A DNA stretch of 23,349 nt, taken from the NCBI GenBank assembly GCA_040357565.1, contig JBDODJ010000172.1; one strand, given 5' to 3'. The notes beneath the pieces are model-generated. The model ran no database searches and was not told where the DNA came from. It worked only from the letters and a program-made list of their open reading frames with translations. Positions 1 through 9,232 of the stretch are shown one piece after another; the stretch's first letter is position 1; the number at the start of each line of letters is the position of its first letter. Origin of the DNA: Cercozoa sp. M6MM (Eukaryota; Endomyxa: Ascetosporea). Position numbers and translations under genes: made by a program.

Positions 1-99
1 CAACACGAGCACTGACACACACACAACACGAGCACTGACACACAGCACGAGCACGAGCACTGCTGGCCATCAGAGACACAGTGACACAGCACACACGTG
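1..99. repeat. CA-rich degenerate minisatellite at left edge
   Basis: A unit close to AACACGAGCACTGACACACA occurs at about 2-21 and again at about 26-44, followed by partial GCACGAGCAC copies up to about 63 and further CA-rich sequence. It is simple-sequence DNA with no coding signal. It may continue to the left of the window. Confidence 0.8.
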
Positions 100-1188
100 T
101 CGTACGGTTAGTGGCACCAGCTTACTGCAGGTGAAGTGTCAACTAAGTCTCAAAAAGCATGTCGCTCTCTGAAGAGAAGAGCGAATGTCCAAGTGACTGG
201 TGGATCACATGTGGACCACTTTGGACTTGCTTTAATCTATTGTGGACATTGTTATTTCTGCACTGTGAGATGCCTTTGGTGCAGTCTCAGTCACGCGGAT
301 CGTTCTGTTTCTTGGAACCTCAGTCTACCGACTACACTAGCCTCTCCAAAACGCGGTATGCCGGGAGATCAGAATGATCCTCATCTGGGCTGGCCCCTGT
401 TTTGACCAGTCAGTCTCTTGCTGCAGAGTGAACCGGAGAGACTCTCCGCTGGCCTGCGATACTTTTGCTGCATTCTGCAGCCAACGCTGGGCCCTCTGGG
501 TCGGCACGACACATGGTCGCAATTTCCGGGTCAATCACACAAAGCCCAGTCAGCCCAGAGCGTAGTACAGAGCAACCTGGATGTGCTTGATACATCTCGA
601 ACTATCCAAGATAACCAAACGCTCTAATCTGCGTCGCTAGAATGCTTGTTTCGGAAACGCTGCTTGTGTACAATAGCCACTTGACTTTCTGAGGAGGCGG
701 GGAGGGGTGTTTTGGCGTAGATTACACGGTTTCCGTCCGTGTTACTACTAAGAAGGCAGGCGGTTGCTGGATGCTTGTGATCTCGCGTGCACTGATCTTG
801 ATTACTCATTTTGACCTTCCGAATGTGATAGCTGAAACGATTCAGCTCCGAGTTTCGATTTCATTCGCGTGAGTACGCCAAGGAGCTTATGAGAGCTGAT
901 GACAGTACAATATCCGACAAGCGCAGCCGAAGTATGTGCTTTAGTCTTCATGTCCGCTCTGACCGTCCGGCGACGCTTCAGTCAGCACGTCCGGACCGGT
1001 ATCTCGCGTGAGTCCAAGCGCAAGCTAAACTTACTTTCGTTTATGAACGAAATATCGGCAATCATCTTTCAGTTCCCTCTACTATGGTGCATTATCTCGT
1101 TTTCTCCGACTTGCGTCTACAAGCTAGCATATTGTTGCGCTCTTCGACAATGAAGTCGAGCTGCTCTCCTCAGGGCCTACACGTAGTG
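100..1188. other. Stretch without a secure gene
   Basis: No conserved domain was recognised here on either strand. Three weak candidates exist. One is an ATG-led plus frame at 159-377 with one tryptophan/leucine-rich hydrophobic segment. Another is a minus frame of 61 codons at 624-809. The third is a plus frame without an ATG at 828-1010 (about 60 codons, ending in a TGA), preceded by ATAG that could be a splice acceptor; it looks like a possible last exon. None can be joined to another exon with confidence, and frames of this length are expected by chance in this composition. The stretch may also hold the 3' UTR of the minus-strand RhoGAP gene that ends at 1189. Confidence 0.5.
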
Positions 1189-1430
1189 TCAGTGTACATA
1201 GAGGAAGGCTTGTTCCACGGCACTGTAAGAATACGTACCCTCACTTTTGAGCACAGTGGTGGCAGCAGTGTCAGCGGTCGCAGAAGTTGTTTCCTCAGTG
1301 TGATCAACGTAGGCGAGTATCATGGACTCCACAAGTCGCACGCACTCCTTGGCATCGCGTGCTGCTGACATCATGCACGGCACCTTGCGACGCATCACTG
1401 TTGACAAAACACGTGTTTTTGCTAAAACAG

Positions 1431-1480
<50 letters not shown>

Positions 1481-1490
1481 NNNNNNNNNN

Positions 1491-1559
<69 letters not shown>

Positions 1560-3303
1560 TGTGTGTGTGTGTACAGTTGGGAGCAAAAACAACGGCCAGA
1601 TTGTGCGCGGTCATGAGGTTTTCGCTCTCGTGCTTGGAGACCTGAATTGTGGTATCTTTGCTTTCTTGTGTCGTCGAAAATATGTTAGAAAATGTTCACC
1701 TCTGCGAGGAAGCATAACAGACGGGCCAAAATCTCCTTTCGTAAATTGTTGAGTTCCAGTGGATCTGTGGCGAAGCAGGTAGCAATATATTGAAACTTAA
1801 TTAGCATTGAGCATGAAGGCAAAATGTACTGTCGGTGAAGTCGGTGGAAGTCAAGTCGGCACTCCGCACCAGTGCCATTGCTTTGTCTGTATGCATGTTT
1901 CCGTCATACTTTACTTGGATTAGTTATGACCAACTGTTTTTTACCGTATCGATCGAACGGAATCAAGGGTTCTGGCAACTCGCGAAAGTAGCGTTTGACA
2001 ACTCCTGTCGTATGGTATAAGTACGTAGAAAGTAAACACGACATACCAGACAGACAACATAAGTTCAGAAAGTGTGTACCAGCAATGACATGACAGTCGC
2101 GTTCGTTCCATTCCAGTTTCTGTCCAGACAATTCGCACAGTGCCATACCAGTCCAGTTTAACAAAAATTGCAAAGTCAGAACGCACAGGATGTCGGTCGG
2201 GGAAGTCGAGTGCTTGCACCGTCTGCAAAACTTCGCGCATATCACCGCTTTTCCTGTTCAGGTCATTATACTTTACAACGAAGAATAATGAGTGAACTGA
2301 AGAATAACCAACCGGAACAAGCCAGGTTCGTCAAGTGCAGATTGTTTCAGGTGCTCCATGGCGGCCCAAATGGGCTAAAGTTCAGCGGTGAACTGAGTTG
2401 TCAAAGCGAAACTCTAAAATCGACAGTACCCGAATGATGCCACTCGAGTGGGCCACCTCGATCGACACACCAAACAGACGCGCGTCCTGGATAACACCCG
2501 AGTGGCGCAAAGAGTCACGCGTCTCCTTTCGCGTCTTTAACACCTTCCGAAGCATTCTCTAAAACACACAAACAACAGGTTCATTTAAATTTCAATCAGC
2601 TTTTCTTTACCTGAATGCTTGTGGGTGTTTTCGGCGTTGGCAGTGGTTTTGGTGTCGGCTCGTTATCGCTTTCGTCGGGAATCTTGAGTTCGGCGAGATG
2701 CGGTTTGTGTTGCTTCTGTTCCATGATCAGCAGCACAATTTGCATGTGCTTGTTCGTGCCGGCGTGCTCCTCGGGCAGGTACAGAGAGGGAGGACCCGAG
2801 CGGACATAGACTGCACTCGGGGCCACTATAAGAATGGCTTGCACCATTTTGATCGCACCTGCTCAGTGGGAAGACACAAACTGTCTGGTCAAACCATCAC
2901 GTTTCAGTTCAATTTATTTAGTTTGATAGATTTACCCTTCTCGCAAGCCAAAGTCAGCGCAGTGTGCCCATCCTAAAACATCGCAAAGTCACCTGTGACG
3001 CAAAGTTTAAACACTGTGCAAACCTTGGCACGGGTGAAGCAGATTGCGCGTCGAACCTCGTCGCGCTCGCCCTGGATCAGTTCAGTGTGCAACTGAAAGA
3101 CGGCACGGGATCTCAGAAGCTATTACCTGAAGAAGCTGCGAGAACTCTGCGTCGTTGTCGCGATCGATGGCTTTGCATAAAAGCTCCGACAACTACAGGT
3201 ACCGCAATACTTGATTGTCGATCGTATTGTGGTCAACGATCAATCACGGTGGTCAAAACGCTCTTTGAAAATTGTGCGATCGCACAAGATAAGCACTGAT
3301 CAT
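1189..3303 (-). CDS. Ankyrin-repeat RhoGAP protein
   Basis: A GTPase-activating protein for Rho-family small GTPases, expected to act in the cytosol or at membranes on actin control. Phase-consistent exons are 3286-3303 (possible start, weak), 3127-3192, 3024-3092, 2936-2972, 2611-2858, 2430-2558, 2313-2374, 2187-2253, 2080-2119, 1945-2004, 1700-1764, 1575-1641 and 1189-1397, giving about 378 residues. The N-terminal part carries ankyrin-type sequence (DGHTALTLACEKGAIKMVQA). A proline/threonine-rich linker follows. The RhoGAP domain shows GLFRKSG with the arginine finger, DCHVIAGVVKRYFRELPEPL, and HNLAVVFAPN. The 1398-1574 intron, between FAPN and the next exon LMRRK, contains the GA microsatellite and the assembly gap. 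The RhoGAP call is very firm. The ankyrin part is good, and the first exon (MISAYL) is only a guess supported by phase. Confidence 0.9.
1434..1572. repeat. (GA)n then (GT)n microsatellite in RhoGAP intron
   Basis: An uninterrupted GA tract runs from 1434 to 1557 apart from the N run, followed by GT repeats to about 1572. It lies wholly inside the intron between the conserved RhoGAP exons at 1575-1641 and 1189-1397. On the transcribed minus strand it is a CT-rich pyrimidine tract upstream of the acceptor. Its true length is unknown because of the gap. Confidence 0.97.
1481..1490. other. Assembly gap (10 N)
   Basis: Ten N bases interrupt the GA microsatellite, so the number is probably a placeholder. 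No exon is affected. Confidence 0.98.
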
Positions 3304-3632
3304 CGCAATTTAGCACAAAAGACGAGGCGTAGTCATCACATGCACAATGGGACACACGACATCTTCACGCGATCGCGTGGCGCGTGCAAATCGAAAAAAT
3401 GGTCATTATTTTGCTGAAAGCAAATATCTTTCGTTTCAAAATACCTTGTTGCGTGTCTTTCGACGCAAAAACGACATGCCTCGTTCAAGGACCACCGTGT
3501 TGTTCGGTTAATGCCCGATCGCGTGCAAATATATTCTTTTAAAAAGTCCCGTCGTTCCAGCGGTGGTCTTATCTCGAGCGATAAGCAAACAACAGAAAGT
3601 GAGAGTGTGCTACTTATAATACGCAGTTATAA
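3304..3632. promoter_or_regulatory. Divergent intergenic region between RhoGAP and Aha1 genes
   Basis: No exon was recognised in this 329-nt stretch. It should carry the promoters of the minus-strand RhoGAP gene and the plus-strand Aha1 gene. It contains the 14-bp perfect palindrome CACGCGATCGCGTG at 3366-3379 and another CGATCG core near 3515. An AT-rich TTATAAT-like stretch lies about 20 nt before the Aha1 ATG. Promoter function is inferred from position only. Confidence 0.5.
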
Positions 3633-4451
3633 ATGCCCAAGAAGTCGTCTATTACGCTGGGTGTGCTGAATGCGAGTGTTTCCAAAATGATTGTTCGATT
3701 GGCCGTTGTGTTGTTGCACACAAAACATCTTCTTTTCTGTGCAGAGTTCCATCTCCGATGCCGTCCAACTGATGTGTTTGAGGCACTGACCAGTGAGCGC
3801 TTCATCCGCGCGTACACTCAGTCGGAGGCGTCGGTTGACGTAGGCAGTTTATCGAAGTGACATTGTGTGTGTGTTTCGTATCGTGCTGTACTGTGATTTC
3901 GCAGGCGACGGAAGGCGGCAGTTTCAGCATGTTTGGCGGCAGTTTGGTAACCTTCCGTTTTGTCTTTGTTTCTTGTGACACGATGTGATTATCGACCTGT
4001 GTGCACAGACTGGTCAGTTTGAAAGCCTCGTGCCGGGCGAAAGCATCGTGCAGACCTGGCGTTTCAACAACTGGAAGGACGACGACGTGTCGCGCGTGCA
4101 CATTACACTGACCGCACAGAGTCACGGACACACTGTGGTCACTCTGAAGCACACTGACATTCCTGAAGTTGGTAATCTTTGCTACATGTACTGTCTCTAT
4201 TGCTATCGTACACTATATCCCTACGGCAGATAAGTACGGCAACGATGATATTGCCAAGTTTGTCTACCGGTACTCTTTCGCTCGACTGACTTTGTCACGT
4301 GCTCTTGCGTACATGTATGTTTCTGTTTCGGCACAGTGGCTGGGTCGAACGCATCTTCCGAAGCATCGCCAACGTCTGCGGCTTTGGACTGCTCAAGGCG
4401 CCCAAGATCCTCGACGGCCCTGCAGCGCTTGAGGCCAACAACTACTCCTAA
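3633..4451 (+). CDS. AHSA1: Aha1-domain activator of Hsp90 ATPase (C-terminal domain only)
   Basis: A cytosolic Hsp90 co-chaperone of the activator-of-Hsp90-ATPase type. Exons 3633-3660, 3745-3839, 3905-3946, 4009-4171, 4230-4269 and 4337-4451 join in phase to 160 residues. The fold is the START-like Aha1 C-terminal domain. An opening KKSSITL strand is followed by DVFEALTSERFIRAYTQS, GQFESLVPGESIVQTWRF, an HITLT strand, and GWVERIFRSI matching the C-terminal GWxxYxxxxI helix of AHSA1. The ATG at 3633 is the only one that splices cleanly into the domain. AHSA1 itself has an additional N-terminal Hsp90-binding domain of roughly 150 residues that is absent here. The protein is therefore a short, single-domain family member and its ability to stimulate Hsp90 is uncertain. 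It converges with TRIT1. Confidence 0.9.
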
Positions 4452-4591
4452 ATTGACGCGACTGGGCTACCGTAATCTGTCGAGTTACAGTATACGGATC
4501 TTTATCTATACACAACTGACGTGACTTGCAGTCGTATCGTCAGTCAGAACTGACGTGACTTACAGCAGATGATGATCGATCAGTCAGTTTG
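4452..4591. other. Convergent intergenic stretch with short direct repeat
   Basis: 140 nt between the Aha1 stop and the TRIT1 stop. The motif AACTGACGTGACTT followed by RCAG occurs twice about 34 nt apart, with CAGTCAG copies around it. It must hold both 3' ends. No clear polyadenylation signal was recognised. Confidence 0.6.
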
Positions 4592-6602
4592 TTAAGCCAC
4601 AGAACTGCTAGTGTCCTGACTGTCCGTGTCCTTAGGTGAGCCCAGAGCACTAGCAGCAGGTTCAGCATCAGCCGGGTCGGACTCGGCGGCGCCAGTGCAG
4701 TGCCGTTTGGCATCAGGCTGGTCCAAGTCTCCGAGTCGCTCGCGTCGCCTGGTCTCTTTCTCGCGGTGCTTCTTGAGTCGCTGGAGGCGCCGGCGGTGCT
4801 TGCGACTCTGCAGGTGCGTCTGCCAGGCCTGCTCGCCGTGGAACTCGCGCTGACACTCCTCGCAGAAAAAGGCCGTGTGCGTGGTGTCGTTCTGCGCGGC
4901 CTTGGGTGGCGGACGCGGCGGCAGGTCCTGCTCCGCCTGCGCGAGGACGTCGTTGACCCACTGCGGCAGCTGCGGCGTCTCGTCGTCAGTCATGACGGCA
5001 TCGGCGATGGCCAGGGCAGGTTCCAGCACCTTCTCGGTCCAGACCTGCCGATCCACGTTGCGAGCATCCAGACGGAACACTCGGACCGGTGCTGTACAAG
5101 TCAAACGAATGAGTCAAAAACGAATGATCAAAAACGAATGAGTCAAAATGAATGAGTCGAAACTAATGTAGAACGAGAAATGCAAGGTGCAACAAAACGA
5201 GTATACCGCCATGAGACAGACGCGAACGGATCCACTTGATCTGCCGCTTGGCGTACTGCCGTGTGCGCAACTTGAGAGTGTCGATGCACTGCTGACGACA
5301 CTGTGCGAGAGCACCGTCAGTGTCAGTCAGCGATGCGACCTGTTCTTCGAGGGTCGTAGTCTCGAACAGACTCGGCAACAATTCGCGCGCCATCGCGGCC
5401 TCTTCCTTTCTGATTTGCATTCTGCTTTTGCTTTTGCCTCCGCTCTCTTCGCTTTCGTCTTCGCTGGTGCTTTCGTCTAGTTCGCGAAGCAGTTGGAACT
5501 CGCGCTTGAAAAGCGGCAGGAACTCCTTGAGACCGATGGCTTGCAGCACACCGGGAACACGTGCCTCACCGTCGATCACGTGGTGCGCACCAGTCAAAGA
5601 GAGTCGCGACTGGTCAGCGCGCACAGGCGTCCGCGCGGTCGGGTCGTCACTCACGTCGGACCAGTACAGGAGACCTTGCCCGACAAGGTGCCAGGTGATG
5701 GCACGTGCCTCCTCAATGACACCGTCAGTCACCATGCGATCGACACGCTGATCGATGCGCTGCTGCAACTCGTCAGTGTCGGCATCGAGCCACAGCACCG
5801 TCGTGTCAAAGTGCTCGGCACCGTAGCGACCGCCATGCTGGTCGCGCAGTTCCGACGACCGTCGGCCGTGCTTAACGAAAGTGCGCAGTGCATTCATCAC
5901 GCGTCTGCGGTCGTTCGGGTGCAGCTGCGCCTGTGTTACCAACCGTCATGAGGTCAGTCAGCAGCTTGATTGCTAGTACACCAAAAGAACAGAGGTACCG
6001 CAGTCGCAGCATCGCGTCTCTTGAGCAACTCAAAGATATGCCGGTTGTCCATTGCACTCAAGGCACTGATTTCGCCGTGTTGAGCTTCCGTGAGATCCTG
6101 GTATGCATGCTGCTTTTAAAAAAGAGAACAAAAGAGGATCGAATAGAGTGAGTGGAAACGTACTTGATTAGTCAAAAGTCCGTGGGAGTCGCTGCCGAGC
6201 CACGAGCGGAACAGCAGTGCCTCCGTGTACAGAAAGGTACCACCCACAACGATCGGCACTTGGTTCTGCTCGTGCAGTGCGTGCACCACCGGCAGCGCCG
6301 TGCGCGCAAACTCATGCGCGTTGCAGCTTTCGTGCAGCTCCTTGAAATTGATGCAGTGGTGCGGCACGCCCTGCGCCTCCTTTGGCGTCACTTTCGCCGA
6401 CCCAATGTTGAAGTGACGGTACACCTAGCGAGACGCACCCAGTTGATCGCATCGAAGACTGGTAACAGCCCAAAACTACCTGCATGGAGTCTGCCGAGAT
6501 GATTTCGGCGCCTGGGATGCGACGTGCCAGCGCGACACCGAGCTGCGTCTTGCCAACGCCCGTCGTGCCGACCACGGCCAAGACGCGCCGGCGCACACTC
6601 AT
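4592..6602 (-). CDS. TRIT1: tRNA dimethylallyltransferase (isopentenyltransferase) with U1-type zinc finger
   Basis: Transfers a dimethylallyl group to N6 of A37 in tRNAs that read UNN codons, in cytosol, nucleus and/or mitochondria. Exons 6480-6602, 6164-6424, 5999-6097, 5207-5930 and 4592-5091 give 568 residues. The P-loop GTTGVGKT lies at about residues 12-19. Exon 1 ends in DSMQ and exon 2 opens with VYR, rebuilding the family motif DSMQVYR, followed by GVPHHCINF and GGTFLYTEALLF. The C-terminal region holds a C2H2 matrin/U1-type finger with Cys at about 479 and 482 and His at about 495 and 501, then a very basic helix and an acidic/serine tail, as in eukaryotic MOD5/TRIT1 proteins. No obvious mitochondrial presequence precedes the P-loop. 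The ATG at 6602 is 11 codons before the P-loop, as expected. Certain identification. Confidence 0.96.
5103..5163. repeat. Imperfect tandem repeat in TRIT1 intron 4
   Basis: Four imperfect copies of a unit close to AACGAATGAGTCAAAA lie head to tail within the intron between TRIT1 exons 4 and 5. The repeated TGAGTCA core resembles an AP-1 type site, but placement inside an intron of a simple repeat gives no evidence for function. Confidence 0.8.
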
Positions 6603-6923
6603 ACTGGCCCAAGTGCACCAAACTGCACCAAAATCTAGTTTAACACCAGTTTAGCGCTCCCAGGATCTACGCGCGACAATTAGCGAATGGAAACGTCAGG
6701 TTCGCTCTTCGTTTCAACTTCGCTCAATTCGTGCCTCTTGCGCTTAGAACGCAGACGTCGCTACCAATCTTAGTTAGCCTCGTACAGGCATGATTTTGGT
6801 GGTTAACGTAAAAAACAAAAAACTGGCGCGCATGCGATGTTGCCTTGGATGTCAGTGATGGTGAACCGACAGCGATCAATCATCGTTCATCTAGACTTGG
6901 CTGCCAGGAACTGACTGCATGGC
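6603..6923. other. Intergenic region between TRIT1 start and TIM-like stop
   Basis: About 320 nt upstream of TRIT1 and downstream of the TIM-like gene, both on minus. No exon, RNA gene or repeat was recognised. It should contain the TRIT1 promoter. Confidence 0.6.
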
Positions 6924-7502
6924 TTATCGGTTTTGTTCCTGCTTAAGGTCCGACACGAATTATCTCATTGACACAGGAACCGTGCACGAAAGAACACAAA
7001 TTACCGCAGCAACGTCGGCAACGGACTGGTTGACAATCTGCATGGCGTTCTCGAACTTGTTCCTGCGCGCAAAAAAGAAGCAAAAGTAAGTACAATAAAA
7101 GTAAGTACAATAAAAGTAAGTACAATAAAAGTAAGTACAACAAAAGAAGTCAAAGACACGGAATTGCATTTTCTTTTAATCAAAGCGACATACCAGCAGT
7201 CGTCGAGGCAGTTGGGATCGGCATTGCGGTCAAAGCACGCCTGCATAGCGGATGGGATCGCTTTTGAGCAATAAAGGTAAAGAACAACTCACGGCAAAGC
7301 ACTTCTCGTGGGCCATCTCCATGATGCGCTGCGCCTGCTCGTAGCGCATGGCCTGCGAAAATACAAACAAAAATACAAACAAAGGTATCACAACTGTTAA
7401 CACAAAACATAAACATGAACACGACTACACAGGCCGTGTCTATAACGAGGCAATTGTCAATATTACGAGGTGCGCCTGCTGCATCTGGTCCTGCACGTCC
7501 AT
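6924..7502 (-). CDS. Small TIM-like twin-CX3C mitochondrial chaperone
   Basis: Probable intermembrane-space chaperone of the Tim8/9/10/13 family, which escorts hydrophobic precursors between the TOM and TIM complexes. Exons 7467-7502, 7293-7352, 7194-7240, 7005-7062 and 6924-6938 join in phase to 71 residues. The diagnostic feature is KCFAAC followed by CLDDCW, i.e. two CX3C motifs that form the two disulfides, then an amphipathic helix (NKFENAMQIVNQS). Only eight residues separate the two CX3C motifs, shorter than the 11 or more usual in small TIMs. The FAM136 family shares such motifs and is an alternative. The ATG at 7502 is inside an exon with a good acceptor just upstream. An in-frame upstream exon ending near 7608 with a strong GTAAGT donor could extend the protein, so the start is uncertain. 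The last five-codon exon is also weak. Confidence 0.72.
7082..7141. repeat. Four tandem 15-bp repeats in TIM-like intron 3
   Basis: AAAAGTAAGTACAAT is repeated four times head to tail at 7082-7096, 7097-7111, 7112-7126 and 7127-7141, the last with one change. It lies inside the intron between exons 3 and 4 of the minus-strand TIM-like gene, a little upstream of the pyrimidine-rich acceptor. Confidence 0.95.
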
Positions 7503-7798
7503 TTTGCGTCCCTGCGACAGCACCAACCGAATAAAAATTGTGGACACACAATCCAGGTTCGCAAAACAAGCACACAACAGCAACGACGTGTCAGGGGTGT
7601 GACTTACGGTATATGGCGGGCAGCACTCGCTTGCACTATCGCGCAAGTCGTCAATGTTCACATTTTTTGTTAAAAAAATCGGGACCAATCGGTACAGTAC
7701 AAACCCACTATCCTCTGGTAAGAATGGACTCAAAATAATAAGGAAACGAATCCAGCTTGACGCACGACGACAGGCACGCTGGTGCAACTCGTCGCAGG

Positions 7799-8977
7799 AT
7801 GTCGTTCATTGCCTTGACCCGCAACGCGTTAGTTTTCCCTCCGTGTGACGCGCAGGCCGCTCGGTCTGTGCACAGTTTTGGCTGCCGCAGCCAGGTCGGC
7901 ACATGCCCTCTCGCACTGCTCGTGTGTCTGTGTAGCGAGTGATTCAGTGCAACAAAGCAAAAGAAAGCAACATTTCTCGCGATGTTTTTGCTTTGTTTTT
8001 GATTTTGCATTTGCAAGTGCATAATTTTTGCTTCGTGGCCTTTGAATATTGTTGTTTGGCTGTGGCAGCGCACGACAGGGCCGTCGTGCTCTGTCGTCGC
8101 GCATGGAGCGTATCGACCACTACGGCAAGCAGTTTGCTGATCAGGTACCCTGTGCTTGTGCTTGTGTACCTATGAAATTTACCTTGAGATTCGTTCTTGT
8201 GTGACAGACGGGCGCCTCGCCGCTGCAGGCCTTCAAGTTCGGTGAGCAGATGGCCAATGAGGACGAGCGCAAGCTGACGGACATCCCCGAGCACATCCAG
8301 CGCAAGCACTTTGACGATATTGTGGTGCGTAGCCATCGACTGGTGTGCTTTCAGTCGTTCGTGTGTGATGTGTTTCGTTTTCGTGCTGCAGGACCGTGAG
8401 TCGAGCGACGAGCGCTATGGCAAGCGATACCTGCTGCAGACGGGAACCAAGGTGCCGATGGTGGCCATGGGCCGCATGGCCGTGACGACGGCGCTGGGCT
8501 ACCTGGGTCTGGCTGCCGACGCCATCGCTCTGGCCACGATCGAGGTCAACATCGCCGACATCGCGCCGGGTCAGACGCTCGTGTGCTCGTGGCGTGGCAA
8601 GCCGATCTTTGTGACGCGCCGCACGCCCGAGATGATCGCCGCCGCCGAGGCCGACGACAGCGCCGAGCTGCGCGACCCGCAGACCACGGCCGAGCGCTGC
8701 GTCAACAAGCAGTGGATGGTGCAGGTCGCTGTCTGCACGCACCTCGGCTGTGTGCCGCTCATCGGCGCCGGTAACTGGGGCCACGTCGGCGGTCTCTTCT
8801 GCCCGTGTACGTTTCTCCCCACCTGTCCTCAGAAATGCTCGCTTATGTCCCCATGCGCGCACAGGCCACGGCTCGCACTACGACGGCGCAGGCCGCATCC
8901 GTATCGGCCCGGCCCCGCTGAACCTCGAGGTGCCCAAGTACTCGTTCCCGGATGAGAACACGCTCCTCATCGGTTAA
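7799..8977 (+). CDS. UQCRFS1: Rieske iron-sulfur subunit of mitochondrial complex III
   Basis: Carries the 2Fe-2S cluster that takes electrons from ubiquinol to cytochrome c1 in the inner membrane. Exons 7799-7894, 8079-8144, 8208-8324, 8392-8806 and 8865-8977 give 268 residues, the usual family length. The cluster ligands are in CTHLGC (about 208-213) and in CPCHGSHYD, which is built across the last splice junction. Before them lies the membrane-anchor/hinge region around [19 protein letters not shown], and the end [14 protein letters not shown] is typical. The first two exons form a basic, serine-rich targeting peptide ([18 protein letters not shown]). Exons 3-5 are certain. Exon 1 is inferred from phase, length and targeting character, and its donor GTCGGC is poor. 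Translation from the ATG at 8103 is the alternative. Convergent with RRP9. Confidence 0.96.
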
Positions 8978-9232
8978 ACCTCTCCCTTCCGTACGGTGCT
9001 CTTCCTTCGTTTCGCTTTCGGTTTCGGTTCCAGTTTCGCCCACCGCACGCTTTTCTGTTGGGCGCCCAGCTCTTTTTGTTACCTAAATCCACTAAATATG
9101 CACGAATCAATTTATTGTTTTCGATCGTGAGCGGGTCCGTTGGTCGGTCGGTGTCCCAGCTCAAACCAGTCTGTTTTTAACGTTACGTGTAGACTCAACT
9201 ACTAACGACAAATCTAGTGTCTTTGCTTGCGA
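8978..9232. other. Convergent intergenic region Rieske/RRP9
   Basis: 255 nt between two stop codons facing each other, pyrimidine-rich just after the Rieske stop. No coding or RNA signal was seen. Confidence 0.6.

Noticed and set aside
1189..1614. Minus frame with a Ser-Leu repeat peptide
   Set aside because: The Ser-Leu run is translated GA microsatellite that contains the assembly gap. The flanking RhoGAP sequence joins perfectly when it is removed as an intron.
7082..7141. CRISPR-like array
   Set aside because: The copies are head to tail without spacers and lie in an intron of a nuclear gene.
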